The notes beneath the pieces were generated by a model. The model was not told the origin of the DNA. It did not search any database and saw nothing but the letters and a program-made list of their open reading frames with translations. Of a stretch of 64,000 bases of DNA, positions 55,611 through 64,000 are shown piece by piece. Source of the stretch: Arthrobacter citreus. Its GTDB lineage: Bacteria; Bacillota; Bacilli; Bacillales; Bacillaceae_G. The stretch spans positions 248,001 to 312,000 of the forward strand of contig CP053688.1 in assembly GCA_013200995.1 (NCBI GenBank). The letters are read 5' to 3'. Numbering within the stretch: the stretch's first letter is position 1; the number at the start of each line of letters is the position of its first letter. Position numbers and translations under genes: made by a program.

Positions 55611-56069
55611 ATGGCTAAGTTTTTATTGTTAAATGGACCTAATCTAAATATGCTCGGTCAAAGAGAAGTTTCTATCTATGGTTCAACTACATTAAAGGAT
55701 ATTGAGGATCATGTATCATCACTAGCACATGAAAATGGAGATACGGTTGATTGCTTTCAATCTAATCATGAAGGTGATTTAATCGATAAACTTCATGCGG
55801 CAAATAATGTATATGATGGGATTCTTTTTAATCCTGGCGCATTTACTCATTACAGTTATGCAATTCGTGATGCAATTGCAAGTATTACTGTTCCAACGAT
55901 TGAAGTACACATTTCAAATATACATAAGAGAGAAGAGTTCCGACATACTTCAGTTTTAGCTGCAGTTACTGTAGGACAAATCGTAGGATTAGGTGTGTAT
56001 GGATATGATTTAGGGTTAAGTGCGTTACAAAAGATTAGTAGGGGAGAGAAAAATAATGGAAAAAATTAA
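55611..56069 (+). CDS. aroQ: 3-Dehydroquinate dehydratase, type II
   Basis: The enzyme dehydrates 3-dehydroquinate in the shikimate pathway. The 152-residue protein has [14 protein letters not shown] with the active-site tyrosine region nearby (SIYGST), [28 protein letters not shown] and [15 protein letters not shown], all class II signatures. GGGTGGAG precedes the ATG. Its frame runs slightly past the yqhT start (14 bases). Confidence 0.96.
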   Translation: MAKFLLLNGPNLNMLGQREVSIYGSTTLKDIEDHVSSLAHENGDTVDCFQSNHEGDLIDKLHAANNVYDGILFNPGAFTHYSYAIRDAIASITVPTIEVHISNIHKREEFRHTSVLAAVTVGQIVGLGVYGYDLGLSALQKISRGEKNNGKN

Positions 56070-57117
56070 CAAGTTACGTGAGACTTTAGTAGAAAAAGGT
56101 TTAGATGCATTATTAATTACTAGTACATACAACAGACGTTATATGACGAATTTTACAGGTTCTGCAGGTGTTGCTTTAATAACTCAGGACAAAGCTTTAT
56201 TCATTACTGATTTCCGTTATATTGAGCAAGCTACTAGCCAATGTGTTGGCTATGAGATTGTAAAACATGAAGGTTCTATTCCAGCAGAAGTTGCTGCTTT
56301 AACTGAAAAATTAGGCGTTTCAAAACTTGGATTTGAACAAGATTATGTTACATTTACAGAATTCGGTTCATATCGCAAAGTTGTAAAAGCTGAATTAGTT
56401 CCAGTAAGCGGATTAATTGAAAAATTACGTTTAATTAAAACTGATGCTGAAATTTCAATTATTAAAGAAGCTGCTAAAGTTGCAGAATCTGCTTTTGATC
56501 ATATTTTAGGATTTATCCGTCCAGGTGTTACAGAATTAGAAGTATCAAATGAATTAGAATTTTTCATGCGTAAATTAGGTGCAACTTCATCATCTTTTGA
56601 TACTATTGTTGCTTCTGGTGCTCGTTCTGCACTTCCACATGGTGTAGCATCTGAAAAAGTAATTGAAATCGGTGATTTTGTAACATTAGACTTTGGTGCA
56701 TACTATAAAGGTTATGTTTCAGATATGACTAGAACTGTATCTGTTGGTGAGCCTAAAGATGAATTAAAGAAAATTTATGAAATCGTTCTTGAAGCTCAAT
56801 TACGTGGTGTTAACGGAATTAAGGCAGGAATTACAGGTAAAGAAGCGGATGCTTTAACTCGTGATTATATTACAGAAAAAGGTTATGGAGAATATTACGG
56901 ACATGGTACAGGTCATGGTATTGGACTAGAAGTACATGAGGGACCTGGAGTTTCATTCCGTTCTGATACAGTATTAGAGCCAAATATGATCGTAACTTGC
57001 GAACCTGGTATTTACATTCCAAATTTAGGTGGAGTTCGTATAGAAGACGATTTAATCGTTAAAACTGGTGGTAACGAAAACTTAATGTCTTCACCAAAAA
57101 ATCTAATCATACTATAA
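56056..57117 (+). CDS. yqhT: Xaa-Pro aminopeptidase, M24 family
   Basis: The enzyme cleaves N-terminal residues preceding proline. The 353-residue protein has a creatinase-like N domain and an M24 metallopeptidase domain with metal ligands in [18 protein letters not shown] (two Asp), [16 protein letters not shown] (His), VTCEPGIYI (Glu) and GGVRIEDD (Glu). AGGGGAGAG precedes the ATG at 56056 and overrules the 56020 start. The aroQ-yqhT-efp order is conserved in bacilli. Confidence 0.95.
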   Translation: MEKINKLRETLVEKGLDALLITSTYNRRYMTNFTGSAGVALITQDKALFITDFRYIEQATSQCVGYEIVKHEGSIPAEVAALTEKLGVSKLGFEQDYVTFTEFGSYRKVVKAELVPVSGLIEKLRLIKTDAEISIIKEAAKVAESAFDHILGFIRPGVTELEVSNELEFFMRKLGATSSSFDTIVASGARSALPHGVASEKVIEIGDFVTLDFGAYYKGYVSDMTRTVSVGEPKDELKKIYEIVLEAQLRGVNGIKAGITGKEADALTRDYITEKGYGEYYGHGTGHGIGLEVHEGPGVSFRSDTVLEPNMIVTCEPGIYIPNLGGVRIEDDLIVKTGGNENLMSSPKNLIIL

Positions 57118-57202
57118 GTTTTCATTAGATTAGAAATTAGAACTACACAAAACGCGTATTTTACTTTATGATATAAAGTTGTAAAAGAAATTCATGGTAA
57201 GC

Positions 57203-57247
57203 GAAATGGTTCTTTTTTTACACGATACATATTATTAGGACCATTTC
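57203..57247 (+). promoter_or_regulatory. hairpin in the efp leader
   Basis: GAAATGGT (57203-57210) pairs with ACCATTTC (57240-57247), leaving a 29-base loop with a T7 run. It lies just before the efp ribosome binding site TAGGAGG. Confidence 0.3.
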
Positions 57248-57268
57248 ATTTTTTAGGAGGATATTTTA

Positions 57269-57832
57269 ATGATTTCAGTAAACGATTTTCGTACGGGTTT
57301 AACAATTGAAACTGACGGTGGCCTTTGGCAAGTAATTGACTTCCAACACGTTAAACCGGGTAAAGGTGCTGCATTCGTACGTTCAAAACTTCGTAACCTA
57401 CGTACAGGAGCTGTTCAAGAAAAAACATTCCGTGCAGGTGAAAAAGTAGCAAAAGCACATATTCAAAACCGTAAAATGCAATATTTATATGCGAATGGTA
57501 ACCAACATGTATTCATGGACAATGAGTCTTATGAACAAATTGAATTACCAGAAGCAAACATTGAACGTGAATTAAAATTCCTTAAAGAAAATATGGAAGT
57601 TTATATCATGACTTTTGAAAGTGAAATTTTAGGTGTTGAATTACCAAACACAGTTGACTTAAAAGTAGTTGAAACTGAACCTGGTATCAAAGGTGATACT
57701 GCTTCAAACGTTACAAAACCAGCTACTATGGAAACAGGTTTAGTAGTTCAAGTACCAATCTTCATTAATGAAGGTGAAGTATTAATTATTAACACTACTG
57801 AAGCTAGCTATGTTTCACGTTCAAAAGCTTAA
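57269..57832 (+). CDS. efp: Elongation factor P
   Basis: The protein relieves ribosome stalling at polyproline stretches. The 187-residue protein has three beta-barrel domains; the modified lysine is in VKPGKGAAF at about residue 32, and the C-terminal domain has [22 protein letters not shown] lies seven bases before the ATG. In Bacillus the lysine receives a 5-aminopentanol group rather than beta-lysine; this cannot be seen here. Confidence 0.97.
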   Translation: MISVNDFRTGLTIETDGGLWQVIDFQHVKPGKGAAFVRSKLRNLRTGAVQEKTFRAGEKVAKAHIQNRKMQYLYANGNQHVFMDNESYEQIELPEANIERELKFLKENMEVYIMTFESEILGVELPNTVDLKVVETEPGIKGDTASNVTKPATMETGLVVQVPIFINEGEVLIINTTEASYVSRSKA

Positions 57833-57850
57833 TTAATTATATAAAAATTG

Positions 57851-57881
57851 GAGGCACTTATTTATGAAGTGTCTCTTTTTC
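57851..57881 (+). terminator. efp terminator
   Basis: GAGGCACTT pairs with AAGTGTCTC, then T5. Confidence 0.82.
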
Positions 57882-57915
57882 GTATTAACTAATTTAAATA
57901 AGTAAGGGTGATGAA

Positions 57916-58404
57916 ATGGTTACATCAATCGTTCTTTGGGCATTGATCATCATTTGTTTTGCATTAGCGTTTATTGCGTTAATCAAACCAATTATTCCTG
58001 GTGTACCAGTTTTATGGGTAGGTTTTTTAATATATTATTTTGGTATTAATAAAAGTAATTTAAATCTGTCTTTTTGGATTATAATGGTTATTTTTACAGC
58101 AGTTATCTTTTTAGCGGATTTTCTAGCGAATGCATATTTTCTTAAAAAATATGGTAGTACAAAAACAGGTGAAAGAGTAGGCTGTTTAGCTGTAATCGTT
58201 GGTTCGTTTGTTTTTCCTCCGTTTGGCTTAATAATTGTCCCGTTTATTTCTGTTTTTGTAGCTGAAAAATTACAAGGTAAGGATACGAAAGAATCGATCA
58301 AATCTGCTTGGGCTACAGTACTTTCTTTTATAAGTAGCTCGCTAGCAAAAGCGATTTTGCAGGTTATTATGGTTATTATCTTTTTTGTTTACCTAGTTTT
58401 TTAA
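57916..58404 (+). CDS. DUF456 family membrane protein
   Basis: A 162-residue protein with four or more transmembrane helices. It opens with IIICFALAFIALIKPIIPGVP, and has GSFVFPPFGLIIVPFISVFVAE, matching DUF456. In B. subtilis the DUF456 gene yqgC sits upstream of sodA, so this copy is displaced or a paralogue. Function unknown. Binding site AAGGGTGATG is close to the ATG. Confidence 0.83.
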   Translation: MVTSIVLWALIIICFALAFIALIKPIIPGVPVLWVGFLIYYFGINKSNLNLSFWIIMVIFTAVIFLADFLANAYFLKKYGSTKTGERVGCLAVIVGSFVFPPFGLIIVPFISVFVAEKLQGKDTKESIKSAWATVLSFISSSLAKAILQVIMVIIFFVYLVF

Positions 58405-58508
58405 TAATATTTGAGAAGCAAAATCAGTGGATTATCACTACTAGGATACTAGCTTTTTTCAGTAAGCAAGACCTGAGTGTCATGTTTCCTGCGAGGGCTC
58501 GTGAGTAT

Positions 58509-58612
58509 GTGAGTAAGTAAAACAGCGGAAATCCCAAAAAAGGTTACTCATAAAGGGTTCATGAGTAAGTAAAAAGGTCCGAAGTTTTAAAAAAATTAAT
58601 GGGAATTCAATG
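58509..58612. repeat. Intergenic repeat, ~52-bp units (locus B)
   Basis: Units 58509-58560 and 58561-58612 begin GTGAGTAAGTAAAA and ATGAGTAAGTAAAA, and both contain GGAAATC or CCGAAG, a run of A and TTA. The junction ACTCATAAAGGGTTCATGAGT is an inverted repeat. The same structure occurs at 30206-30305. Nothing else is seen in the 58405-58660 gap. Confidence 0.6.
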
Positions 58613-58660
58613 AGTAGATCCTGTTGGTCGCTACTTTACAAATTGATAATTCAACACTTT

Positions 58661-58697
58661 AAAGAGAGAAGTTAGAAAACTTCTCTCTTTTTTTATG
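58661..58697 (+). terminator. terminator after DUF456 gene
   Basis: AAAGAGAGAAGTT pairs with AACTTCTCTCTTT around AGAA, then T-rich. Confidence 0.85.
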
Positions 58698-58777
58698 TCC
58701 TCTAACTAATGTTTGTCTTCTGAAATGGACATGTTCAGCATATTAGTAATAAAAAGACTGAAAAAAGGTGTGTAGCT

Positions 58778-59059
58778 ATGAAGGACTGGATTGAATCGAT
58801 GGATCGAGCAGTTTTGAGTATGGGGATGCTTAGGGTTTTTGGAGGAAGTGTGGAATTGATTGCAGCTTTTACAATATTGTATTTGAACGATATTAAGAAG
58901 GCTTTAGCTGTAAATAGTGTTTTGGCCACTGTTGGTCCAATTATTCTGATTTCAACGATGGCAATTGGAATTATAGGTGTTGCATCTAAATTAGACCCTA
59001 TTCGATTAGTTTTAGTAGTTTGTGGTGTGTTTTTAATATTATTAGCAGTTTTTAAATGA
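58778..59059 (+). CDS. yqhV: YqhV membrane protein (DUF2619)
   Basis: A 93-residue protein with three hydrophobic helices. MLRVFGGSVELIAAFTILYL and the spacing match YqhV, which always stands before spoIIIAA. Its last bases are only 15 before the spoIIIAA start, so it may belong to the sporulation operon. Function unknown. AAGGTGTGTAGCT precedes the ATG. Confidence 0.87.
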   Translation: MKDWIESMDRAVLSMGMLRVFGGSVELIAAFTILYLNDIKKALAVNSVLATVGPIILISTMAIGIIGVASKLDPIRLVLVVCGVFLILLAVFK

Positions 59060-59074
59060 TAGGATGTGACCTTC

Positions 59075-59995
59075 ATGGAAGAGGTTTTCAATGTAATTCC
59101 TACTTTGCTAAAAGAAAAGTTACAGCGTTCTTATGGTGACCTTCGTTATGTAGAAGAGCTAAGGCTAAGGGTCGGTCGCCCGGTTGAGGTGATTTCTAAT
59201 AATGAGTCCAACTTTATTCCTTATATTTTAACTGAAGAGGAAGGTAGCCAAATACTTGGGAAGCTTAGTCAGTTTTCAATTTATACGATTGAAGAAGAAT
59301 TGAAAAAGGGCTACATAACAATAAAAGGTGGACATCGGGTCGGGCTTGCTGGTCGAGTCGTTACTGAAAATGGACTTGTTAAAATGATTCGAGATATTAG
59401 TTCTTATAATTTTCGGATTGCGAAAGAAAAAGTTGGAATAGCTAATCCATTTGTTAAGTATGTTTATGAAGGAAGATGGAAGAATACAATGCTGATTGGC
59501 CCACCACAAGCAGGTAAGACAACATTACTAAGAGATTTTGCAAGAGTTGTTAGCCAAGGTGATGCAGTAAGAGGAATTAGGCCTGGTAAGGTTGGGATTG
59601 TTGACGAACGATCGGAAATAGCAGGTTCAGTTAAAGGCGTTCCTCAATATACATTTGGTGAAAGAATCGATGTATTAGATGCCTGTCCAAAGGCTGAGGG
59701 GATGATGATGCTTGTTAGGTCAATGAGTCCTCATGTCATCCTTGTAGACGAAATAGGCAAAAAAGAGGATGTTGATGCGATTTTAGAGGCCATCTTTGCT
59801 GGTGTTCAATTAATTGTAACAGTACATGGTTACTCGTTAGAGGAAATAAAGAAGCGACCATCACTACAACCTTTATTTCAAAATGGTACTTTTGAACGAT
59901 TTATCGAAATTTCGAATTTTCCTTCGCCAGGCACCGTTACGGATATTAAAAATAAAAATTGCACTAGTTTATTTCATTCTAGGGCGGTGCTTTAA
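59075..59995 (+). CDS. spoIIIAA: Stage III sporulation ATPase SpoIIIAA
   Basis: The 306-residue protein is the secretion-type ATPase of the SpoIIIA-SpoIIQ channel that feeds the forespore during engulfment. It has Walker A LIGPPQAGKTTLLR, VGIVDERSEIAG and Walker B VILVDEIGKKED. The ATG at 59075 follows AGGATG; the GTG at 59066 is earlier but lies in that site. Expected to be made in the mother cell under sigma E. Confidence 0.95.
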   Translation: MEEVFNVIPTLLKEKLQRSYGDLRYVEELRLRVGRPVEVISNNESNFIPYILTEEEGSQILGKLSQFSIYTIEEELKKGYITIKGGHRVGLAGRVVTENGLVKMIRDISSYNFRIAKEKVGIANPFVKYVYEGRWKNTMLIGPPQAGKTTLLRDFARVVSQGDAVRGIRPGKVGIVDERSEIAGSVKGVPQYTFGERIDVLDACPKAEGMMMLVRSMSPHVILVDEIGKKEDVDAILEAIFAGVQLIVTVHGYSLEEIKKRPSLQPLFQNGTFERFIEISNFPSPGTVTDIKNKNCTSLFHSRAVL

Positions 59996-60508
59996 ATGAG
60001 ATGGATTGGAGCGCTTTTTATCATCTTTTCAACAAGTTGGCTTGGATTTTATTTTGCAGGTCGATTATCAGAACGAACAAAAGAACTAAGAGGTTGGAAA
60101 CTAGCTCTCCAATCTCTTGAAGCAGAGGTTATGTATAGTCAATTGCCACTGCAAGAAGCATTTCGAAGAATCTCTAGTCAATTAAAAGGACCGATTAATG
60201 GGTGTTTACAGGATTTTGCAACTCAACTTGAGACAAGCGCATTGACAGCAAAAGAGGCCTGGGAAAGTTCATTAATGAAATATGCAAAAACGGTCTCCAT
60301 TAAAGAGTCAGATCTACAAGTATTATTACAGTTTGGTGAGACGATTGGAATGCATGATAAATATTCACAGCAAAAACAAATTATTTTGGCATTAAAACAT
60401 TTAGAAAGAGAAGAACAAGAAGCGATCGACTCGCAGGCTAGTTATGAACGGATGTCAAAAATGCTTGGCGTTTTAAGTGGTATTTTAATCGTTATATTAC
60501 TCTTGTAG
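59996..60508 (+). CDS. spoIIIAB: Stage III sporulation protein SpoIIIAB
   Basis: The 170-residue protein has a transmembrane helix at each end (FIIFSTSWLGFYFAG and MLGVLSGILIVILLL) and a helical GspF-like middle. It starts directly after the spoIIIAA stop, with GGCGGTG as site. Confidence 0.94.
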   Translation: MRWIGALFIIFSTSWLGFYFAGRLSERTKELRGWKLALQSLEAEVMYSQLPLQEAFRRISSQLKGPINGCLQDFATQLETSALTAKEAWESSLMKYAKTVSIKESDLQVLLQFGETIGMHDKYSQQKQIILALKHLEREEQEAIDSQASYERMSKMLGVLSGILIVILLL

Positions 60509-60520
60509 GAGGGGTTTAAG

Positions 60521-60724
60521 TTGATTACAAATTATGCATTAATGTTTCAAATAGCAGGTATAGGGGTAATTGCCGCGATTATCCACGCAGTCTTAAAAAA
60601 AGCAGGACAAGAAGAGTTTGCTACTTGGACAATTATTACTGCATTTATTATCGTGTTTCTACAAGTCATCACAAAAGCTGGTGATCTTTTTAATAAAGTT
60701 AAGGATGTATTTCTATTTCATTAG
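60521..60724 (+). CDS. spoIIIAC: Stage III sporulation protein SpoIIIAC
   Basis: A 67-residue membrane protein with two helices, reading MITNYALMFQIAGIGVIAA. TTG start after AGGAGGGG. It belongs to the SpoIIIAC/AD pair of the channel base. Confidence 0.94.
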   Translation: MITNYALMFQIAGIGVIAAIIHAVLKKAGQEEFATWTIITAFIIVFLQVITKAGDLFNKVKDVFLFH

Positions 60725-60742
60725 ATTAGGAGTGAAAGCGTA

Positions 60743-61141
60743 ATGGAAATCATCCAAATTGTCGGTATAGGATTATGCGCTACATTTATCATTCTATTAT
60801 TAAATCAATTTAAGATGAATAATTTCAATTTAGCAATAACTGTTTTTATAAGCTGCGTATTATTTTTATTTTTACTAGATAAGGTTCAATACTTACTGCA
60901 TGAAATTCAAAAATTAGCAAATCAAGCAAATATAAAAAATGTTTACGTTGAAACTTTATTAAAAATCATTGGGATTGCATATATAGCTGAGTTTGGAGTT
61001 CAGATTACAAAAGATGCTGGACAGGGTGCGATCGCTTCCAAAATTGAATTAGGAGGTAAAATTCTTATTCTGGTACTTGCAGTTCCTATTTTGACAGCAT
61101 TGATTGAAACAATCTTAAGCTTTTTACCTAAAGTTTCTTAA
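60743..61141 (+). CDS. spoIIIAD: Stage III sporulation protein SpoIIIAD
   Basis: A 132-residue membrane protein with about four helices, including VETLLKIIGIAYIAEFG and a second half similar to SpoIIIAC. Binding site TAGGAGTGAAAG. Spaced 18 bases from spoIIIAC. Confidence 0.94.
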   Translation: MEIIQIVGIGLCATFIILLLNQFKMNNFNLAITVFISCVLFLFLLDKVQYLLHEIQKLANQANIKNVYVETLLKIIGIAYIAEFGVQITKDAGQGAIASKIELGGKILILVLAVPILTALIETILSFLPKVS

Positions 61142-61162
61142 ACGTAAGGGAAGGAGGACATT

Positions 61163-62332
61163 ATGGCCAAAAAATTAACAGTTTTTCTTCTTTTCTTTAC
61201 CTTCTTTTTTTTAGTACCAAAATATGTACAAGCTGCTCCTCCACCTGCTGAAATCGTAAATGAACAAATACAAAAGCTAGGGATCGATGATGTTCAACAA
61301 TATTGGGATGGAGTTGTGAATAAATATGGCGGCTTTTTACCTGAAAGTCAAAAAGGTGACTTTATCCAATTTGTAAAGGGAGAAAAGAAATTTTCAATAC
61401 AAGAATGGTTTATCGCGTTTGGTAAATATATATTTTTTGAGTTATTAAGCAATGGGAAAATATTAGGAATCCTAATTATGTTAGTCATTTTCAGTTCACT
61501 CCTCCAGTCATTACAGAATGCTTTTGAGAAAAGTACAATCAGTAAAATTGCAGATAATGTAGTTTTTCTAGTTTTAGTAGTTTTCGCTTTAAATAGCTTT
61601 TATGTGGCAACTCAAGCCACGCAAGATGCAATTACAGTCATGATCGATTTTTTAAGAGCATTAATCCCTATTTTACTAGCTTTGATTGCAACCTCTGGTG
61701 GCGTAATATCCGTTGGCTTCTTTCACCCAATCTTAATATTTTTAATGCATACAAGCGGATTACTAGTAACGTATTTTGTCTTACCTCTAATTCTTGTATC
61801 AACAATTTTAAGTATTGTAAGCATCATTAATGATGAGTTAAAGGTGACAAAATTAGCAGCTTTAATAAGAAATGTTGCAGTTGGTGTATTAGGGATCTTT
61901 TTAACTATTTTTTTAGGGGTTTTAGGTGTACAAGGTATGACGACTGCAGTAACAGATGGAGTAGCTGTAAAAACGGCTAAATTTGTGACAAGTAACTTTA
62001 TTCCGGTTGTTGGGAAAGTATTTGCTGATGTTACGGATACGGTTATTAGTGCATCTTTATTACTTAAAAATACAGTTGGGATTGTAGGTTTAGTGACACT
62101 TTTAGCAATCATCGTTTTCCCAGCTATTAAAATACTAGTTTTAGCGTTAATTTATAAATTCTCAGCTGCAATCCTTCAACCAGTAGGTAGTAAAAATATC
62201 ATTAGCACGATCGATACGATTGGAAAAAGTGTAACGTATTTATTTGTTTGTTTATCGATTGTTTCATTAATGTTTTTCTTAAGTATGACATTAATAATAG
62301 CGGCAGGAAATATTGTCGTCATGTTTAGGTAG
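61163..62332 (+). CDS. spoIIIAE: Stage III sporulation protein SpoIIIAE
   Basis: The 389-residue protein has a cleavable signal (FLLFFTFFFLVPKYVQAA) and seven or eight helices in the rest, as in other SpoIIIAE proteins of the mother-cell side of the channel. Site AGGAGGACATT. Codon use and GC look like its neighbours. Confidence 0.95.
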   Translation: MAKKLTVFLLFFTFFFLVPKYVQAAPPPAEIVNEQIQKLGIDDVQQYWDGVVNKYGGFLPESQKGDFIQFVKGEKKFSIQEWFIAFGKYIFFELLSNGKILGILIMLVIFSSLLQSLQNAFEKSTISKIADNVVFLVLVVFALNSFYVATQATQDAITVMIDFLRALIPILLALIATSGGVISVGFFHPILIFLMHTSGLLVTYFVLPLILVSTILSIVSIINDELKVTKLAALIRNVAVGVLGIFLTIFLGVLGVQGMTTAVTDGVAVKTAKFVTSNFIPVVGKVFADVTDTVISASLLLKNTVGIVGLVTLLAIIVFPAIKILVLALIYKFSAAILQPVGSKNIISTIDTIGKSVTYLFVCLSIVSLMFFLSMTLIIAAGNIVVMFR

Positions 62333-62340
62333 GTGAAAAA

Positions 62341-62958
62341 ATGGAATTCTTTATACATTGGGTATCAAATATTATCGTCTATATATTAGTTGCAACGATT
62401 ATTATGATGTTAATTCCAAATTCCGGCTTAGCGAAATATGTACGATTTGTTGCGAGTCTATTATTAATCGTCATGATGCTTCAACCGATTTTTCAAATTT
62501 TTAAAGTGAATATTAAAGAAGTTCTAGCTGGATACCAATCTACAACTTATCAAGCAGATAGCGAAATAAAAAATGAAATAAATAATAAGAAAAGTGAAAT
62601 ACAAGAAGCAGAACGTGCATATATATTAAAACAAATGGCTGTCCAAATGAAAAAAGAAGTTGAAAAAAGCTTTACGAAAGAATTTGAACAGGTAATTACA
62701 AACGTGGATTTACAAGTAAAAGATGGAGTAAATACAGTAAAAACGGCACAGGACCTATCTAAAGTAACCGTTTACGTTAGTCCGAAGAAAGATGAGACAA
62801 GCAATGTAGAACCTGTTCAAGAAGTTTCAATCAGTACTGATCAACCAGTGCAGACAGACGATGAAAAAATTAAACAACAAGAGTTACAAACTTTTTTAGC
62901 AAATAAATGGGAGCTTGAGGACAAGCAAATTGAAGTCAAAATGGAAGGAGGGGAGTAA
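62341..62958 (+). CDS. spoIIIAF: Stage III sporulation protein SpoIIIAF
   Basis: The 205-residue protein has two N-terminal helices (WVSNIIVYILVATIIMMLIP and FVASLLLIVMMLQPIFQI) and a charged C-terminal domain with a ring-building fold in known homologues. AGGTGAA precedes the ATG. It is separated from spoIIIAE by eight bases. Confidence 0.93.
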   Translation: MEFFIHWVSNIIVYILVATIIMMLIPNSGLAKYVRFVASLLLIVMMLQPIFQIFKVNIKEVLAGYQSTTYQADSEIKNEINNKKSEIQEAERAYILKQMAVQMKKEVEKSFTKEFEQVITNVDLQVKDGVNTVKTAQDLSKVTVYVSPKKDETSNVEPVQEVSISTDQPVQTDDEKIKQQELQTFLANKWELEDKQIEVKMEGGE

Positions 62959-62964
62959 TGACAA

Positions 62965-63654
62965 ATGAAAAAAAAGATTCCACCAATAAAATTAGCAGAC
63001 TTTCTAAAAGGAAATGGCGATGATAAAACCTCTTCTGAAAAAGGACAAAGTCCATTTAAATTTTCGAGAAAATATGTACTAGCCCTACTAGGACTCGGGA
63101 TTTGTTGGATGCTTGCAAGTGGTCTATTTGCAAATGCAAATCAAAAAACGAATTCAATGATTTCACCGATGTCGACTGAAACTAGTGGAAAACCAAAGAA
63201 TGAAAATGCTGTTGAGACTCTTGGTAGTGGTGGTGGAAATTCATCGTCAAGCAAAATAGAAGAATTTGAAAGGAAATATGAGCAACAGTTAACAGACACA
63301 TTAAATAATATGGCTGGTGTAAGTAATGTAAAAGTAGAAGTAAACCTTGAAGGTAGTGAAAAGAAAGTTTATCAAACAAATAAAACAAATCGTACTCAGG
63401 AAACTGATGAAACAGATAAACAAGGCGGGAAAAGAAATATTGATGATCAATCTCAAGAAGAGCAAGTAGTCATTATAGATAACGGTGATAAACAAGAACC
63501 TGTTGTAGTCGAAACTGAAATGCCAAGAATTAGAGGAGTACTTGTAATTGCTAAGGGCGCAGATAATCTTGAAGTAAAAAGCATGATTCGAGAAGCTGTA
63601 ACACGATTACTTGATGTACCAAGCTATCGTGTATCTGTATTACCAAAAAAATAA
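62965..63654 (+). CDS. spoIIIAG: Stage III sporulation protein SpoIIIAG
   Basis: The 229-residue protein has one helix (YVLALLGLGICWMLASGLF), a linker, then the ring-building region with LNNMAGVSNVKVEVNLEGSE and PRIRGVLVIAKGADN. It forms a large ring in the intermembrane space in B. subtilis. AGGAGGGGAG precedes the start. Confidence 0.94.
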   Translation: MKKKIPPIKLADFLKGNGDDKTSSEKGQSPFKFSRKYVLALLGLGICWMLASGLFANANQKTNSMISPMSTETSGKPKNENAVETLGSGGGNSSSSKIEEFERKYEQQLTDTLNNMAGVSNVKVEVNLEGSEKKVYQTNKTNRTQETDETDKQGGKRNIDDQSQEEQVVIIDNGDKQEPVVVETEMPRIRGVLVIAKGADNLEVKSMIREAVTRLLDVPSYRVSVLPKK

Positions 63655-63675
63655 GAGGAAGAAGGTAAAATTTAA

Positions 63676-64000
63676 ATGAAAAAACAAACAATTTGGTTAC
63701 TAACAATGTTGAGTTTAGTTGTTGTATTATCAGTGTATTATGTCACAACGCCTGATAAATTAAAAACTACAAGTTTTATGGACATGAATAATAATACTGA
63801 TACAAGTTCATTAGATTCAACTCCTAAAGACACTAAGAAATCAGATTCTTCTAAACAAAACGATAAAGAAACTACTTCTCAAGAAAATTCAACTAGTGAA
63901 GTATTCCTAAAACAACGTATGGAACAAGAAGATCAAAGAAGTCAATTAATCGATGAATATAAAGCTACTGTAGACTCTGCAACTGCAACTGCAGAAGAAA
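63676..64000 (+). CDS. spoIIIAH: Stage III sporulation protein SpoIIIAH, partial
   Basis: The gene is cut by the right edge; 108 codons are visible. One N-terminal helix (TIWLLTMLSLVVVLSVYYV) is followed by a Ser/Lys/Asp-rich linker and the start of the EscJ-like domain with FLKQRMEQEDQRSQLIDEY. SpoIIIAH crosses to the forespore protein SpoIIQ. GAGGAAGAAGG precedes the ATG. Confidence 0.93.
   Translation, partial: MKKQTIWLLTMLSLVVVLSVYYVTTPDKLKTTSFMDMNNNTDTSSLDSTPKDTKKSDSSKQNDKETTSQENSTSEVFLKQRMEQEDQRSQLIDEYKATVDSATATAEE

Noticed and set aside
61723..62112. 129-codon ORF antisense to spoIIIAE
   Set aside because: Threonine/valine-rich shadow of membrane helices on the coding strand, with no binding site.

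Overview
The window is low-GC chromosomal DNA from an endospore-forming member of the Bacillaceae. The evidence is a spore photoproduct lyase, a complete spoIIIAA to AH locus running off the right edge, a seven-gene comG competence operon, strong purine-rich ribosome binding sites, and gene order that largely follows the Bacillus subtilis sodA to spoIIIA region (the yqgE to yqhV neighbourhood). The species cannot be fixed from the sequence; a Bacillus or Gottfriedia-like lineage would fit, but that is inference.

Left part (1-18.2 kb): three tRNA genes behind a good sigma-A promoter, sodA, an MFS protein, the class B penicillin-binding protein pbpA, then pstB-phoU behind a three-repeat PhoP-type box but without the pstS, pstC and pstA genes that normally come first. 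A sugar nucleotidyltransferase, rpmG, 5-formyl-THF cyclo-ligase, ldh with a Rex-type operator, a VanY-type carboxypeptidase, yqgQ-glcK, ltaS, an M14 peptidase, yqgW, yqgX, a MidA-type methyltransferase and yqgY follow.

Middle (18.4-30.2 kb): comGA to comGG with overlapping reading frames, aroK, yqzE, the convergent yqhG-yqhH pair, and the glycine cleavage genes gcvT-gcvPA-gcvPB. No glycine riboswitch is visible upstream of gcvT, but a hairpin encloses its ribosome binding site and start codon.

Accessory block (30.2-49.6 kb): material that interrupts the B. subtilis order. It holds a secreted 5'-nucleotidase, a secreted protein with four Asp-box repeats beside a two-component system, aspartokinase with an AlaR/AlaT-type pair, an assimilatory sulfate reduction and siroheme operon on the minus strand led by a very short yezD gene, a DUF212 membrane protein, an MMPL exporter and a cyclophilin lipoprotein. 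Several small repeats lie in intergenic DNA: a 52-bp type unit at two distant loci (about 30.2 and 58.5 kb) and, at 51.0-51.3 kb, about ten copies of GCAAATAAA spaced close to 21 bp apart.

Right part (49.6-64 kb): the B. subtilis order resumes with yqhL, lipM, splB, mntR, yqhP, yqhQ, yqhR, aroQ, yqhT, efp, a DUF456 gene, yqhV and spoIIIAA-AH, the last gene being cut by the window end. The strongest leads for something new are the Asp-box/two-component module with an 11-bp direct repeat in its promoter, the 21-bp-period array, the reduced pst locus, and the gcv leader.
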